DNA of 48,662 nucleotides from contig WRIJ01000014.1 in assembly GCA_009782785.1 (NCBI GenBank), forward strand, positions 1 through 48,662, written 5' to 3'. The notes beneath the pieces were generated by a model. It had not been told where the DNA came from and did not search any database. It saw only the letters and a list, made by a program, of their open reading frames with translations. Made by a program: the position numbers and the translations under genes. Below are positions 8,530 to 17,600 of the stretch, piece after piece (within the stretch, counting starts at the first letter, position 1; the number at the start of each line of letters is the position of its first letter). The DNA is from Propionibacteriaceae bacterium. Its GTDB lineage: Bacteria > Actinomycetota > Actinomycetes > Propionibacteriales > Propionibacteriaceae.

Positions 8530-10173
8530 TCACCAGTGCAGGAATCGGTCCCGGTTGATGAGAAAACCATGGTGGGTATCAATGTCCCAACATATGACTC
8601 CATCTTCAGTACTCAAACAGGCAACCTGTCCCATATTGGCTGCTTGCCCATAGTTGAGGGTAGGTACTTGACTCCCCTGACTGCGACTATTAGCCCAATC
8701 ACCCACCCCTTGATTCCACAGGCCCTCAACTCTGCCGTTTTCGATAGCTGGTTGTGGATCACCGGTCACACCTGGGGGATTATTTACCTTGAGCTCCCCT
8801 GGCATCGACCAGGAGCGATTAATGATCTCGCACGTGAAATTCAAATACGACGATGCCGTACAGCCAATATTTCCGCTCGGCATTTGGAACTGGGCGATAG
8901 TGCCCCAACCAACATTGACTCGCGGGTAGGTGGCACCAGCAGGCATACCACCACAGACAGCCTCGGGAATCCCCGGCGGGAGCAGGATTCCATTGGAACA
9001 TTTCTTAGACTGCCCGGCTCGTACTGCATCCAAGCGTGAAGCCAACTCTTTGAGACTGCTACCGGCTGCTTGCGACATGGTATCTCGATCCATGGATGCT
9101 AGTTCTGAGACAATCCTGTTCGTGTCCTCGATGGCGTTACCCAGGGCAACCCGAGTCTGTTCATCAGCCACAGCTCCATTCGATTCCTCAAACACTTGCC
9201 GAGCTTCAGTTAAAAGGTTAGTGAACTGAGTACGGTAGTACTCAATGCGAGAATCATCCATAGCTTTCGTTGTCGCAGTCAGTGAGTCCACTTCTTGCAG
9301 TACGAGCGTGGTCGCCTCAGTCATCGTTGTGACCTGCTCGCGCACCTCAGCAGTGGATTGGGCTTTATCTGGAGCAAAATCAACGTACTCTTCTGCGTCC
9401 GTGATCTCCTGCTGAAGCTTTTCGAGTAGCGAACTGTCACTGAGGTGATCCGATCCCGTGAGAAGGACATCAGAATTAGTGAGGTGGAGGGAAGCCTTAG
9501 CATCAACAATGGCGAGGCTGAGTTTGTCTTGTGCCGCAGAGAACTCTTCCACAGCACTGTCAAAATCTGTTCCGGTTGAGGATGGCTGAATCACAAAGAA
9601 AAAAAGCACGGCACCAATTCCGCCCAGAAGGGCAACACCCCCAGCAATCGCACCAATAAGGATAGCAGTCTTGTTGGATTTCTTCTCAGGTGGGGTGGCC
9701 AAGTATTCAGGAGGTACCATCCCTGGTGGTGCCATCACCGCATTCGGGTTGAAACCAGTCTGTGGGTCATAGCGCCCGTGAGGATCACGATAGGCCGCTT
9801 GGTTGAGAAGGTCCTCCCCCAGTGGAGCCACACCCGGGTCCGTACCGTGAAAGGTTCCAGGAGTCACCATGACTGGGGAAATCTCCATAGGCAATCCAGC
9901 AACTGGATTATCGATAGCCATCTCAGCGCCCACAGGCGTGGGGTTCACTGCAGGTTCGCCATCGGTCGTACCGCGTTGGTTGATCGCCTCTTGGACAACA
10001 GCGCCCCCGTACTGGCCAAGATGAGTGAGCAAATCAGGATAAGTATTGGGATGTTTGGCGATATCGACCCAAAGTCCTGGGTGATGGTTGGTTATCGCGA
10101 GAAGATCCTCAGGAGTCGTGGCAGGATCTTCCAAGGCACGTTGGGCAGTCTCGAAATCGACCAAGTCACTCAT
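8530..10173 (-). CDS. LRV-domain membrane protein with DUF6636-like exported domain (array member 1)
   Basis: First gene of the minus-strand array, 547 residues. The start ATG at 10173 is chosen because GGAGGT lies seven bases upstream; an open frame continues 26 codons further. Residues 10-65 are the LRV segment (PEDLLAITNHHPGLW, VDIAKHPNTYPDLL). A Pro/Gly/Met-rich linker with FNPN and PPGMVPPEY follows, then a transmembrane helix at 169-195, an external helical region and the C-terminal domain with MPSGNIGCTA, GVICWD and THHGFLIN. The transmembrane segment and the sequence FFFVIQPS after it are nearly identical to the 3396-4931 protein, so these two are the most recent duplicates. Confidence 0.8.
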   Translation of the reverse strand: MSDLVDFETAQRALEDPATTPEDLLAITNHHPGLWVDIAKHPNTYPDLLTHLGQYGGAVVQEAINQRGTTDGEPAVNPTPVGAEMAIDNPVAGLPMEISPVMVTPGTFHGTDPGVAPLGEDLLNQAAYRDPHGRYDPQTGFNPNAVMAPPGMVPPEYLATPPEKKSNKTAILIGAIAGGVALLGGIGAVLFFFVIQPSSTGTDFDSAVEEFSAAQDKLSLAIVDAKASLHLTNSDVLLTGSDHLSDSSLLEKLQQEITDAEEYVDFAPDKAQSTAEVREQVTTMTEATTLVLQEVDSLTATTKAMDDSRIEYYRTQFTNLLTEARQVFEESNGAVADEQTRVALGNAIEDTNRIVSELASMDRDTMSQAAGSSLKELASRLDAVRAGQSKKCSNGILLPPGIPEAVCGGMPAGATYPRVNVGWGTIAQFQMPSGNIGCTASSYLNFTCEIINRSWSMPGELKVNNPPGVTGDPQPAIENGRVEGLWNQGVGDWANSRSQGSQVPTLNYGQAANMGQVACLSTEDGVICWDIDTHHGFLINRDRFLHW

Positions 10174-10496
10174 GGATCTACCTCCAGTTTCCTCCAGTGC
10201 CGAGGATGTCCTCACCAGGTTGTCGCGAAGCTGCCCAATCACCGCAGACACCTGTGTAGTCCGGTGGTCGTTGAGGTTTCATTCGAGCAGGAAGCCAACG
10301 TGTTTAAGAATACTCACCGGCCCAGTTGATGTCACGGCACACCCACATAATGAACATCACCTGTCACATTTGGTCCCGTTTGGGTGCTGGGCAGAACCTC
10401 ACGGTATGCTGAACCCTGGCAGTTGTTGTCCCCCCTTGAGGTGAGTGATGAGAAATGCCCATATAACCGGATGCACGAGAGACGAGGAACGCGTCA
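10174..10496. other. Divergent intergenic region between LRV array and glnA
   Basis: This region should hold promoters for the array (leftward) and glnA (rightward). TATAAC at about 10463, upstream of glnA, is a possible -10 element, but no well-spaced -35 is apparent. I looked for GlnR (GTnAC-n6-GaAAC) and AmtR sites and found no convincing match. Confidence 0.3.
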
Positions 10497-11921
10497 ATGT
10501 TTAAGAATCTACAGCAGGCACAAGACTACTGCCGCGACAATGGAATCAAAATGGTCGACTTCATGATGATCGATCTGAATGGACGCTGGAGGCATCTCAC
10601 CATCCCTGCCGAGAGGCTCACCGAGCACACCATGGAGCACGGGATTGGTTTCGACGGCTCCAACTATGGGTTTGCACCCATTGAGAAGTCGGACATGATT
10701 TTCGTTCCTGATCTGTCGAGTGCCTATGTCGATGAATTTTCTTCCGTACCCACTGTGGCCATGATCGGTGATGTTTTCGTCATCGATCTGCCGAAGAACC
10801 GCCGCTTTGATCAGGATCCTCGCAACGTGGCGTACCACGCACAGGAATACATGAAGAAGTCGGGTATTGCCGACGAAATGCGCATTGGCCCTGAGTACGA
10901 ATTCCACGTATTTGACCATGTGTCCTATGAGGTGAGTCCACACAACACGAGGTACACCCTCGACTCTGAGCAGGCGGAATGGAATTCTGGTGACGAGATC
11001 CACAACCTGGGTTACAAGATGGCGAAAAAGGGTGGGTACCACATGGCACCGCCACTGGATCAGCTCAGTGATTTCCGTTCCGAGGTTGTGATGCTGATGG
11101 AAAACCAGGGCATTCAGGTTAAATACCATCACCATGAGGTTGGTGGCCCAGGTCAGCTGGAGATCGAAGTCGAATTCGGCGGAATGATGGAAATGGCTGA
11201 CAAGACCATGATGGCCAAGCATCTCATCAAGAACTATGCGGTGAGTGTCGACAAATCAGTCACCTTCATGCCGAAACCTCTCTATGAAGAAGCTGGCAAT
11301 GGGATGCACGTCCACATGCACTTGTTCAAGGGTGGCAAGCCACTGTTCTATTCCGAGGAAGGGTACGCCCAACTTTCAGAAATGGCACACCATTTCATCG
11401 GTGGACTACTCACCCACGCACGCGCCCTGTGTGCCTTCACCAATCCGTCAACCAACTCGTACAAACGCCTTGTGCCTGGGTACGAGGCTCCTGTGACTAT
11501 TGGGTACGCCACCTCGAATCGTTCGAGTGTGATTCGTATTCCGGCGTACGCAAAAGCGCCCATGGATAAGCGTTTCGAACTGCGCTCACCAGATGCCACC
11601 TGCAACCCGTACTATGCTTTCGCAGCAATACTCATGGCGGGCCTGGATGGGGTCAAGAACAAGATCAGCCCTGAGGGTCATGGCCCATATGACTTCAACC
11701 TCTATAACCTGACAGCTGATGAGCAGAAGAAGATTGAGCAACTTCCTCGTACCTTGGATGAGGCCCTTGATGCTCTCGAAGCTGATCATGACTTCCTGAC
11801 TGAAGGTGGGGTCTTCCCCCAGCGCCTGATCGATATCTGGCTGGAGAACAAGAGGGCTGAAGCGGCACGCTGCTCCCAGATTCCACACCCCGTGGAGTTT
11901 GAGCTGTACTACGACCTGTAA
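10497..11921 (+). CDS. glnA: Glutamine synthetase, type I
   Basis: A 474-residue type I glutamine synthetase: ATP + glutamate + ammonia to glutamine. Signature elements in order: FDGSNYGFAPIEKSDM (N-terminal beta-grasp), EYEFHVFD (metal-binding Glu), HHHEVGGPGQLEIE, NGMHVHMHLF, TNPSTNSYKRLVPGYEAP and NRSSVIRIP, and a C-terminal ELYYDL. Tyr403 in FNLYNLT lies where adenylylated enzymes carry their target tyrosine. The details (KAPMDKRFELRSPDATCNPYYAF) differ from the usual actinobacterial GlnA1 (which has RxEVRFPDPxANPYLAF there) and remind me of enzymes from anaerobic Firmicutes-like lineages, so transfer is possible. ATG follows GAGACGAGGAA. It stands alone, bounded by repeats. Confidence 0.95.
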   Translation: MFKNLQQAQDYCRDNGIKMVDFMMIDLNGRWRHLTIPAERLTEHTMEHGIGFDGSNYGFAPIEKSDMIFVPDLSSAYVDEFSSVPTVAMIGDVFVIDLPKNRRFDQDPRNVAYHAQEYMKKSGIADEMRIGPEYEFHVFDHVSYEVSPHNTRYTLDSEQAEWNSGDEIHNLGYKMAKKGGYHMAPPLDQLSDFRSEVVMLMENQGIQVKYHHHEVGGPGQLEIEVEFGGMMEMADKTMMAKHLIKNYAVSVDKSVTFMPKPLYEEAGNGMHVHMHLFKGGKPLFYSEEGYAQLSEMAHHFIGGLLTHARALCAFTNPSTNSYKRLVPGYEAPVTIGYATSNRSSVIRIPAYAKAPMDKRFELRSPDATCNPYYAFAAILMAGLDGVKNKISPEGHGPYDFNLYNLTADEQKKIEQLPRTLDEALDALEADHDFLTEGGVFPQRLIDIWLENKRAEAARCSQIPHPVEFELYYDL

Positions 11922-12385
11922 ACCACAGTTCCATCACAAGAGGACGTGCCTTTTGTGTCACATTCCGCGCAGCGTTGCCCACCCACCGTCCGCGATTGCA
12001 TGGCAACTGATGCACATAACGTTGCGTAGTGACTGCACCCACCCAACCCGGTCATCCTGTGGAACGAAGATCGCCGAACCCACGTCACCCTGCGGACGGG
12101 TGACGAGCGAAGCGAGGAACACCGTCTCGCGGGGTCCAGGTATCACACTGACCACTATGAAGAGTCTGTCAAATGTGCTCACCACCAACAGACTCTACAC
12201 TGTGGTGATTGCTTGTCTGGATTCCGCGAGTCGGGCTAACGCCCTCCGCGGAATGACCATCTGGGTGGGGAACACGCAGTGACCATCTGGGTGGGGAACA
12301 CGCAGTGACCATCTGGGTGGGGAACGCGGAATGACCAGGTGGTTACTGAACGCGGACCAGGTGACCCTGTGAGAATTTGGTTTCA
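11922..12385. repeat. Composite repeat region: nested palindromes plus three 26-bp tandem units
   Basis: No gene. In order: a perfect 8-bp stem CGTCACCC/GGGTGACG (12083-12105), abutting the 21-mer GACGAGCGAAGCGAGGAACAC core (12102-12122); a hairpin GAGTCTGT/ACAGACTC (12162-12195); a nested palindrome ATTCCGCG/CGCGGAAT (12221-12254) with inner GGGC/GCCC; then three tandem units of exactly 26 bp (12255-12280, 12281-12306, 12307-12332). The first two units are identical and the third diverges in its last seven bases to end in CGGAAT. The 21-mer recurs at 48624-48644 with two changes, again next to a nested palindrome and tandem units. It is probably a non-autonomous repeat family. Confidence 0.7.
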
Positions 12386-12414
12386 TTGACCGGTTTTGAG
12401 TTTTGCGGTACAAT
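12386..12414 (+). promoter_or_regulatory. Sigma-A-type promoter of the ArsB/NhaD-family transporter gene
   Basis: TTGACC at 12386-12391 and TACAAT at 12409-12414 are separated by exactly 17 bases, a near-consensus housekeeping promoter. Transcription would start near 12421, giving a leader of about 87 bases before the TTG start. The leader can pair CAGGGTT with AACCCCTG (about 12429-12468) and contains two imperfect copies of a CATGGAT...GCCGACC segment, so it may be structured. I do not recognise a known riboswitch in it. Confidence 0.7.
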
Positions 12415-12507
12415 CGGCACCGACTGATCAGGGTTAATTCTCAAACATTTGTGCTTGTGAACCCCTGAAAGCCATGGATCAGGGCCGACCCCATGGATGA
12501 TAAGTGA

Positions 12508-13821
12508 TTGGAGCCGACCATACTTTCATCAACCGTAATTGCGTATCTCGCTATAGGCGTGTTTGTGGTCAGCTATGGTCTCATTGCCACAGAAAAGGTC
12601 CATAGGGTTGCTGCAGCCCTCGGCGGTGTCGCTGTCATGATTCTTCTCGGAGTGGTGACTGCAGATTCGGCTTTCTTTGACCACACCACCGGGGTTGACT
12701 GGAATGTGCTCTTCCTCCTCTTCGGGATGATGGTGATCGTGTCGATCCTGCGCCATACGGGGTTGTTCGAGTTCATTTCACTGTGGGCGGCACGTGCTTC
12801 TCAAGGAAAACCAGCACGATTGATGCTTCTGCTGATCTTGGTGACATCAGTGTTTTCTCCCATTTTGGACAATGTCACCACGGTGTTGTTGGTAACGCCG
12901 GTCACTCTCTCGGTGTGTCAACGTCTCAGGATTGATCCTGCCCCTCACCTCATTGCGCTGATTCTTGCCACGAATGTGGCTGGCCTGGCGACCCTCATCG
13001 CTGATCCTCCCAATATCATCATCGCCTCCCGTGCGGGGCTCACTTTCAATGACTTCCTGATCCACTCTCTTCCCTTATGCATCATTCTCCTTGTTGTTGT
13101 TGTCTTCCTCATGAGGATCATTTTCCGCAAACAGCTCAAAGAGAAAATCAATGTTGATGAGGTGCTGGAGGGTATCCACCCTGCTGATGCGATCAAAGAC
13201 AAATATCTCCTAGCCAAGTGCCTAGCCGTACTCGTACTGACCCTCATCGCTTTTGGTTTCCATACGACCCTCCATACTGATCCATCGGTTGTTGCCCTCT
13301 TAGGTGCTGGCGCGATGGTGATCGTCAGCCGTACGACCCCTCAAGAGTTCCTTCAAGAAGTGGAATGGATGACACTCGCCTTCTTCATGTCCTTGTTTGT
13401 TCTTGTTGGCGGCCTCGTCAGTGTTGGGGTGATCGGCAAACTGGGCCAGATGGCAGCAGACCTCATGGGTGGAAATGAATTGATTGGTGCAACAGGACTC
13501 CTCGCCTTTTCAGCAGTAGCTGGATCCTTGGTCGACAATATTCCTTATAGTACGGCGATGACTCCGGTGGTTGAAACGATGGTCGCATCGACAGGCACTA
13601 TCGGGGCAGATTCTCCCCTGTGGTGGGCTTTCGTCTTTGGATCCGATCTTGGAGGCAATGGTACGGCTGTGGGTGCTGGAGCTAATGTCGTTGTCTTGGG
13701 TGTTGCGGCCAAGTGGGGTCGTCCTATTAGTTTCTGGAAGTTCACGAAGTACGGTTTACTCGTCACCGGAGTCACTCTGGTCGTGAGCTGGATATATCTC
13801 TATGTGAGATATTTCCTCTAG
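12508..13821 (+). CDS. ArsB/NhaD (ion transporter superfamily) membrane transporter
   Basis: A 437-residue integral membrane protein with about 11-12 hydrophobic helices. Markers are the N-terminal VDWNVLFLLFGMMVIV, the conserved FSPILDNVTTVLLVTPV and IADPPNIIIAS segments, the C-terminal repeat half VDNIPYSTAMTPVV, and SDLGGNGTAVGAGANVVV near the end. These are the paired membrane-dipping motifs of the ArsB/NhaD/citrate-type superfamily. The substrate may be a cation, anion or organic acid and cannot be read from sequence. TGA at 12505 immediately precedes TTG 12508, so TTG is the first possible start; no strong ribosome site is visible. The stop overlaps the convergent LytR_C gene by four bases. 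Confidence 0.85.
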   Translation: MEPTILSSTVIAYLAIGVFVVSYGLIATEKVHRVAAALGGVAVMILLGVVTADSAFFDHTTGVDWNVLFLLFGMMVIVSILRHTGLFEFISLWAARASQGKPARLMLLLILVTSVFSPILDNVTTVLLVTPVTLSVCQRLRIDPAPHLIALILATNVAGLATLIADPPNIIIASRAGLTFNDFLIHSLPLCIILLVVVVFLMRIIFRKQLKEKINVDEVLEGIHPADAIKDKYLLAKCLAVLVLTLIAFGFHTTLHTDPSVVALLGAGAMVIVSRTTPQEFLQEVEWMTLAFFMSLFVLVGGLVSVGVIGKLGQMAADLMGGNELIGATGLLAFSAVAGSLVDNIPYSTAMTPVVETMVASTGTIGADSPLWWAFVFGSDLGGNGTAVGAGANVVVLGVAAKWGRPISFWKFTKYGLLVTGVTLVVSWIYLYVRYFL

Positions 13822-14402
13822 GTCGGCTCAGCGGTTGGATCTCCAGTCATTGTGGGCACGTCTTGGGTTGCTGTTTGCGTGGGTGCAGGTAGGCATACTG
13901 TCCCCGACGGAATATCGATAATAAGCTTGGGTTGTTCAGCGTACGCTGTCGCTTCTTCAAAACTGTTGCCCACAATGACCTCGACCGTGTGATCAACTCG
14001 CCCATCACCGACGATTTGGGGGTCTTTAAACATTCCAGCAACCAACTGGACTTCAGGGCTATCTTCAGATGTGCCAACGACCATGACAGTGAGAACCTTG
14101 GCGTCCTTCTTGTTCTCAATCTTGTCAATGATGAATCCCACACCTTCAAGACGTGTGGCAGTCCGCCCTGCTAACCCGCGCATGGAACCGCCGTTATAGA
14201 CGTTCACCGTCACAGCCTTTGGTTCGAGAACTGACATACTCGATGTTTGGCATTCAATGGGCTCCGGACCAGGTGGCACTTTCGTGACTGTCTTGTATCC
14301 CCACACAACTCCCACCAGGAGGAGCGACAGAAGAACCACGAGGGTGACCAGTGTCGACCACTTCCTCAGCAGTTGTTTGATATCCCCTGTGTTGATGTCC
14401 AC
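13818..14402 (-). CDS. LytR_C-domain envelope protein
   Basis: A 194-residue protein with one transmembrane helix at about 17-37 and an external LytR_C domain (VTVNVYNGGSMRGLAGRTA, then LEGVGFIID, and later VDHTVEVIVGNSF), the small domain often attached to LytR-CpsA-Psr ligases or found alone in Actinobacteria. No LCP catalytic domain is present. The tail is Pro/Thr-rich. GTG start follows GGAGAATTA. It is divergent from the L,D-transpeptidase gene, with about 210 bases between. A cell-wall assembly role is inferred from the domain and that neighbour. Confidence 0.8.
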   Translation of the reverse strand: MDINTGDIKQLLRKWSTLVTLVVLLSLLLVGVVWGYKTVTKVPPGPEPIECQTSSMSVLEPKAVTVNVYNGGSMRGLAGRTATRLEGVGFIIDKIENKKDAKVLTVMVVGTSEDSPEVQLVAGMFKDPQIVGDGRVDHTVEVIVGNSFEEATAYAEQPKLIIDIPSGTVCLPAPTQTATQDVPTMTGDPTAEPT

Positions 14403-14513
14403 TAATTCTCCTTGGTGGTTGGATTCATAAAGAATCCTACTGGATTCTGTCCAAGATCACGGGCATTGGCGATTCGATTGGGAAATTGGGGTTTTGTTCT
14501 CAAAATCCTGGAG

Positions 14514-14519
14514 TATAAT
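14514..14519 (+). promoter_or_regulatory. -10 element (TATAAT) for the L,D-transpeptidase gene
   Basis: A perfect TATAAT lies about 95 bases before the chosen start. GTTTTG, 17 bases upstream, is a poor -35, so an activator or alternative sigma may be involved. No long structured leader is recognised between it and the gene. Confidence 0.5.
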
Positions 14520-14614
14520 TATCTTAGTTAGCATTTAAATTGCCCCAGCTTTTGGCTCGGGGCTATCGGTGCGGTACCTATGAAGCCTACGTGGCTGAAG
14601 CAAGTGGAGGTGCA

Positions 14615-17600
14615 ATGCTCTGGTGGAATGACGCAGAGGCAAATCAGGATAGTCCTGAATCCTCAGACCAGCTGCGCCCAGAAACCGTTTCACGGAAATC
14701 TTCTGGAATGATGAAAGCTGAAACTGCCCGCGATAAGGGTTCACTCACCACTGATGCAAAGATTGGTGACACCAAGACATCATCGACCACTGAGAAAACC
14801 ACAACCTCGTCCCCTAAGGCCTCAACAAAATCTTCTGCTTCGTCACCAAGTAGGACTTCTCGAAGCGAAAAATCTTCAACGCCAAAAGATGATTCTTCTC
14901 GGGAGTCCACAAATGAGCTGCCATCGAAGAAAACAGAGACGAAAGCGAAAACATCAAGTTCCAAACCTGCGACCACCTCGAAGCGTGAAACCTCTTCCAC
15001 AACTGCCACATCCCAGGTGAAGGCCACCACATCGCAAGGCAATAAGTCCTCAGAGTCTTTGAAAGCTAGAACAGCTCGACTCAAACAAACACTGGGGAGT
15101 CATACAACAACCCCCAAATCGGATGCTAAGAAAACTGTCAAGGTTGATCACACTGCCCAAACCACAACTGCGAGTAAAGACACAGCAGAAAAGACTCCAC
15201 CCACTTCAGGGACACCGGCAAAAGATAGTGGAAAAAAGACTGGCCAATCCTTGAAACCAGCCGACTACATCAAAGCGGCCATAGAAAAGGGGCAGCTGGC
15301 TCAAAGTTCATCGAAGACTAGTGGCAAGGTTGTCGATAAAGGTTCTGTTTCTTCTGGAACCAGCTCCTCGTCAAAGACTTCCCCAAGTTCGACGACCACA
15401 AGCAAGACGTCCGGGTCTAAAACACAGTCCTCTTCGCCAAAGACAACCACGCGTACCCGGAAAGTCACTCGCAGGGTTGTCAAGAAACCAACCAAACCAC
15501 CCAGGGTTGTTGTCAGAGACGAATGGGGGGTTGCTGATCTCTCTCCTGAATCTATGCCTTTCAGCATCTGGGGGAGTCAAGGAGTACGAGATGGTGATGC
15601 TCTGCTGGCTCACCAATCTGCGCTCGATAAGGCAGCATCCCAGCAGCGTGCAGCAGAAAAAGCAGTAGCAGAACGACTAGCAGCGTCGCGTGCTGCTCGC
15701 AAAGCTTCCCAAGAATCGGCGAAGGTTGATTCAGTTAAACCAGAACCCAAGGTTGTTGATGCAACTGTCGTTGCTCCCATTGTTGTCGAGGCTGCTTCTG
15801 CTGCAGAACCTCGTACGCCCGTGGTAGAGGCGGCCGTACCTGCCGAAGAGGCAGCCGTACCTGTCGACGAAACCATCCTTGTACCGAGGGCTGAAGAAGA
15901 AACCTTCGATGTTCAAGAAACCAAAGCTGAACCTCTTGCACCTCCGAGCCACGTGGACCCCACCCAGGAAGTTGTGGCTACGAAGGTACTCCCTTTGATC
16001 CCGCCCGATCCAGATACTCTCGTACCAGTTCTTGTCCATCCGCTTGAACCAGACAAAGTTGAACCGGAACTGGTTTTGGTTACGCAACCACCACAGCCAG
16101 AACCGCCACAAGAAGTCACCGATCAAGTTCTGGAGTTTGTTATTCCTGCTGAATTGACAGCGCCCAAGGTTCAGGACGAAGCAGGCCAAGGGTTCACTGC
16201 CCCCGACAATCTCTCGACAGAGATCCAGAATGTGGCGCCACCTGGTGATACCCACCTCCAGCCGAGTGAACCGCAGCTCCCACCAACACTGTCATTCGTT
16301 GAAGCACAATCCCAGCAGGGGCAGAACCTCACCGCAGCACCTGGAGTAGGTACACCCATTGCGCCTCGGTTGAAGAAAGCTCGACCCAAGGCAAGTACGC
16401 CAAAGAAGACATCACTCAAGAATAGGATTGCCCTCACAGAAACTGGTGAGGTTATTGATCCGAAGCGTGGCAAGTTGATGACTGCCTTGGCGGCAGTTAT
16501 TGGTCTCGTCTTAGCTGTTGGGGGTGTGGGAACTTCAGGGTTCTTCTATTTTGAGAGCCATGCCAAACCTGGAACCCAGTTGGCAGGACAAAGCGTTGCT
16601 GGGTTAGACCGTGACCAAATCCGCGGAATCGCCACCAATATTGCCCAAAACTATCGTCCCACAGTAGCCTGGGAGGGCCGTGAACTCTTGGTTTCACCGC
16701 AGGATCTTGGTGTGACCTTTGATGTGGAAGCAACAGTCGACAGCGTGATGAATGCCGCCGAAGCCCAAGGTGTTTCACAGAAATATAACCCTTTTGAGAC
16801 CAAACAGGTCCCCATGGTCATGGATATCGACATCAAAACCCTCGAAACATTCCTCAACGAGAGTTTCATTACTGAGGACATGAGATCAGTTCCAGCGACG
16901 TTGAAATTCACTAAAGACAAGTTCACCTTGGTCCCAGGAATTGAAGGCACCAGTATTGATGCCAACCTGGCCGCAGAGACACTCATTGCCGCTGGTGGTG
17001 TCGTTGATGAGATTCCTGTGTCTACGGCTGTCGAGCCACCAGCGATCCTTGACGATGAAGCACAAAAGACTGTTGATGCAGCGAATTTGCGCATCAAGAA
17101 TGCCCCAGTGATCTCTGGAAATGGCAAGAAGTACACTATTCCAGCTGCCAAGATTTCCAGCTGGATGATTCTCACTCCCGACTTCGATTCAGGCACGATC
17201 GGGTTAACGATTGATGAAGACAAAGTCCGTGAAGAACTGCCGAAACTCTTGGCTGACAATTTCACTCAACGCATGGTTGGCGGTGAGGTTCTCGTACGCC
17301 CCGATGGTGGAACCATTGCGGTGAAACAGTACGGCCGCGATGGCACTCAGGTGAAGGATCCTGATGCGGCAACTGCTGGCGTACTGGAGGCTCTCCGCGA
17401 AGGTAAAGCCGCAACAGTGAGCATCGAAATTGTTGTCCACAAGGCGACCAATAAGAAAGTCCAAATGGACGACAAGTACCTGGTCCCCAATGGTGAAAAG
17501 TGGGTGGAGGTGAATCGCTCAAACTACACAGTCACTATGTGGGAGGGTACGACCAAGATCAACTCGTACTCTGTTGTGATTGGTCGCCCCGGCACACCCA

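Noticed and set aside
10509-11222. 237-residue minus-strand frame inside glnA
   Set aside because: It is a shadow of the strongly conserved glutamine synthetase; its translation resembles no family.
12255-12332. Three 26-bp repeats as a CRISPR array
   Set aside because: The units are directly adjacent with no spacers, and no cas genes are nearby; it is a tandem repeat.
15610-16473. Several long minus-strand frames inside the L,D-transpeptidase gene
   Set aside because: They are shadows of the low-complexity coding sequence on the plus strand, without ribosome sites or recognisable products.
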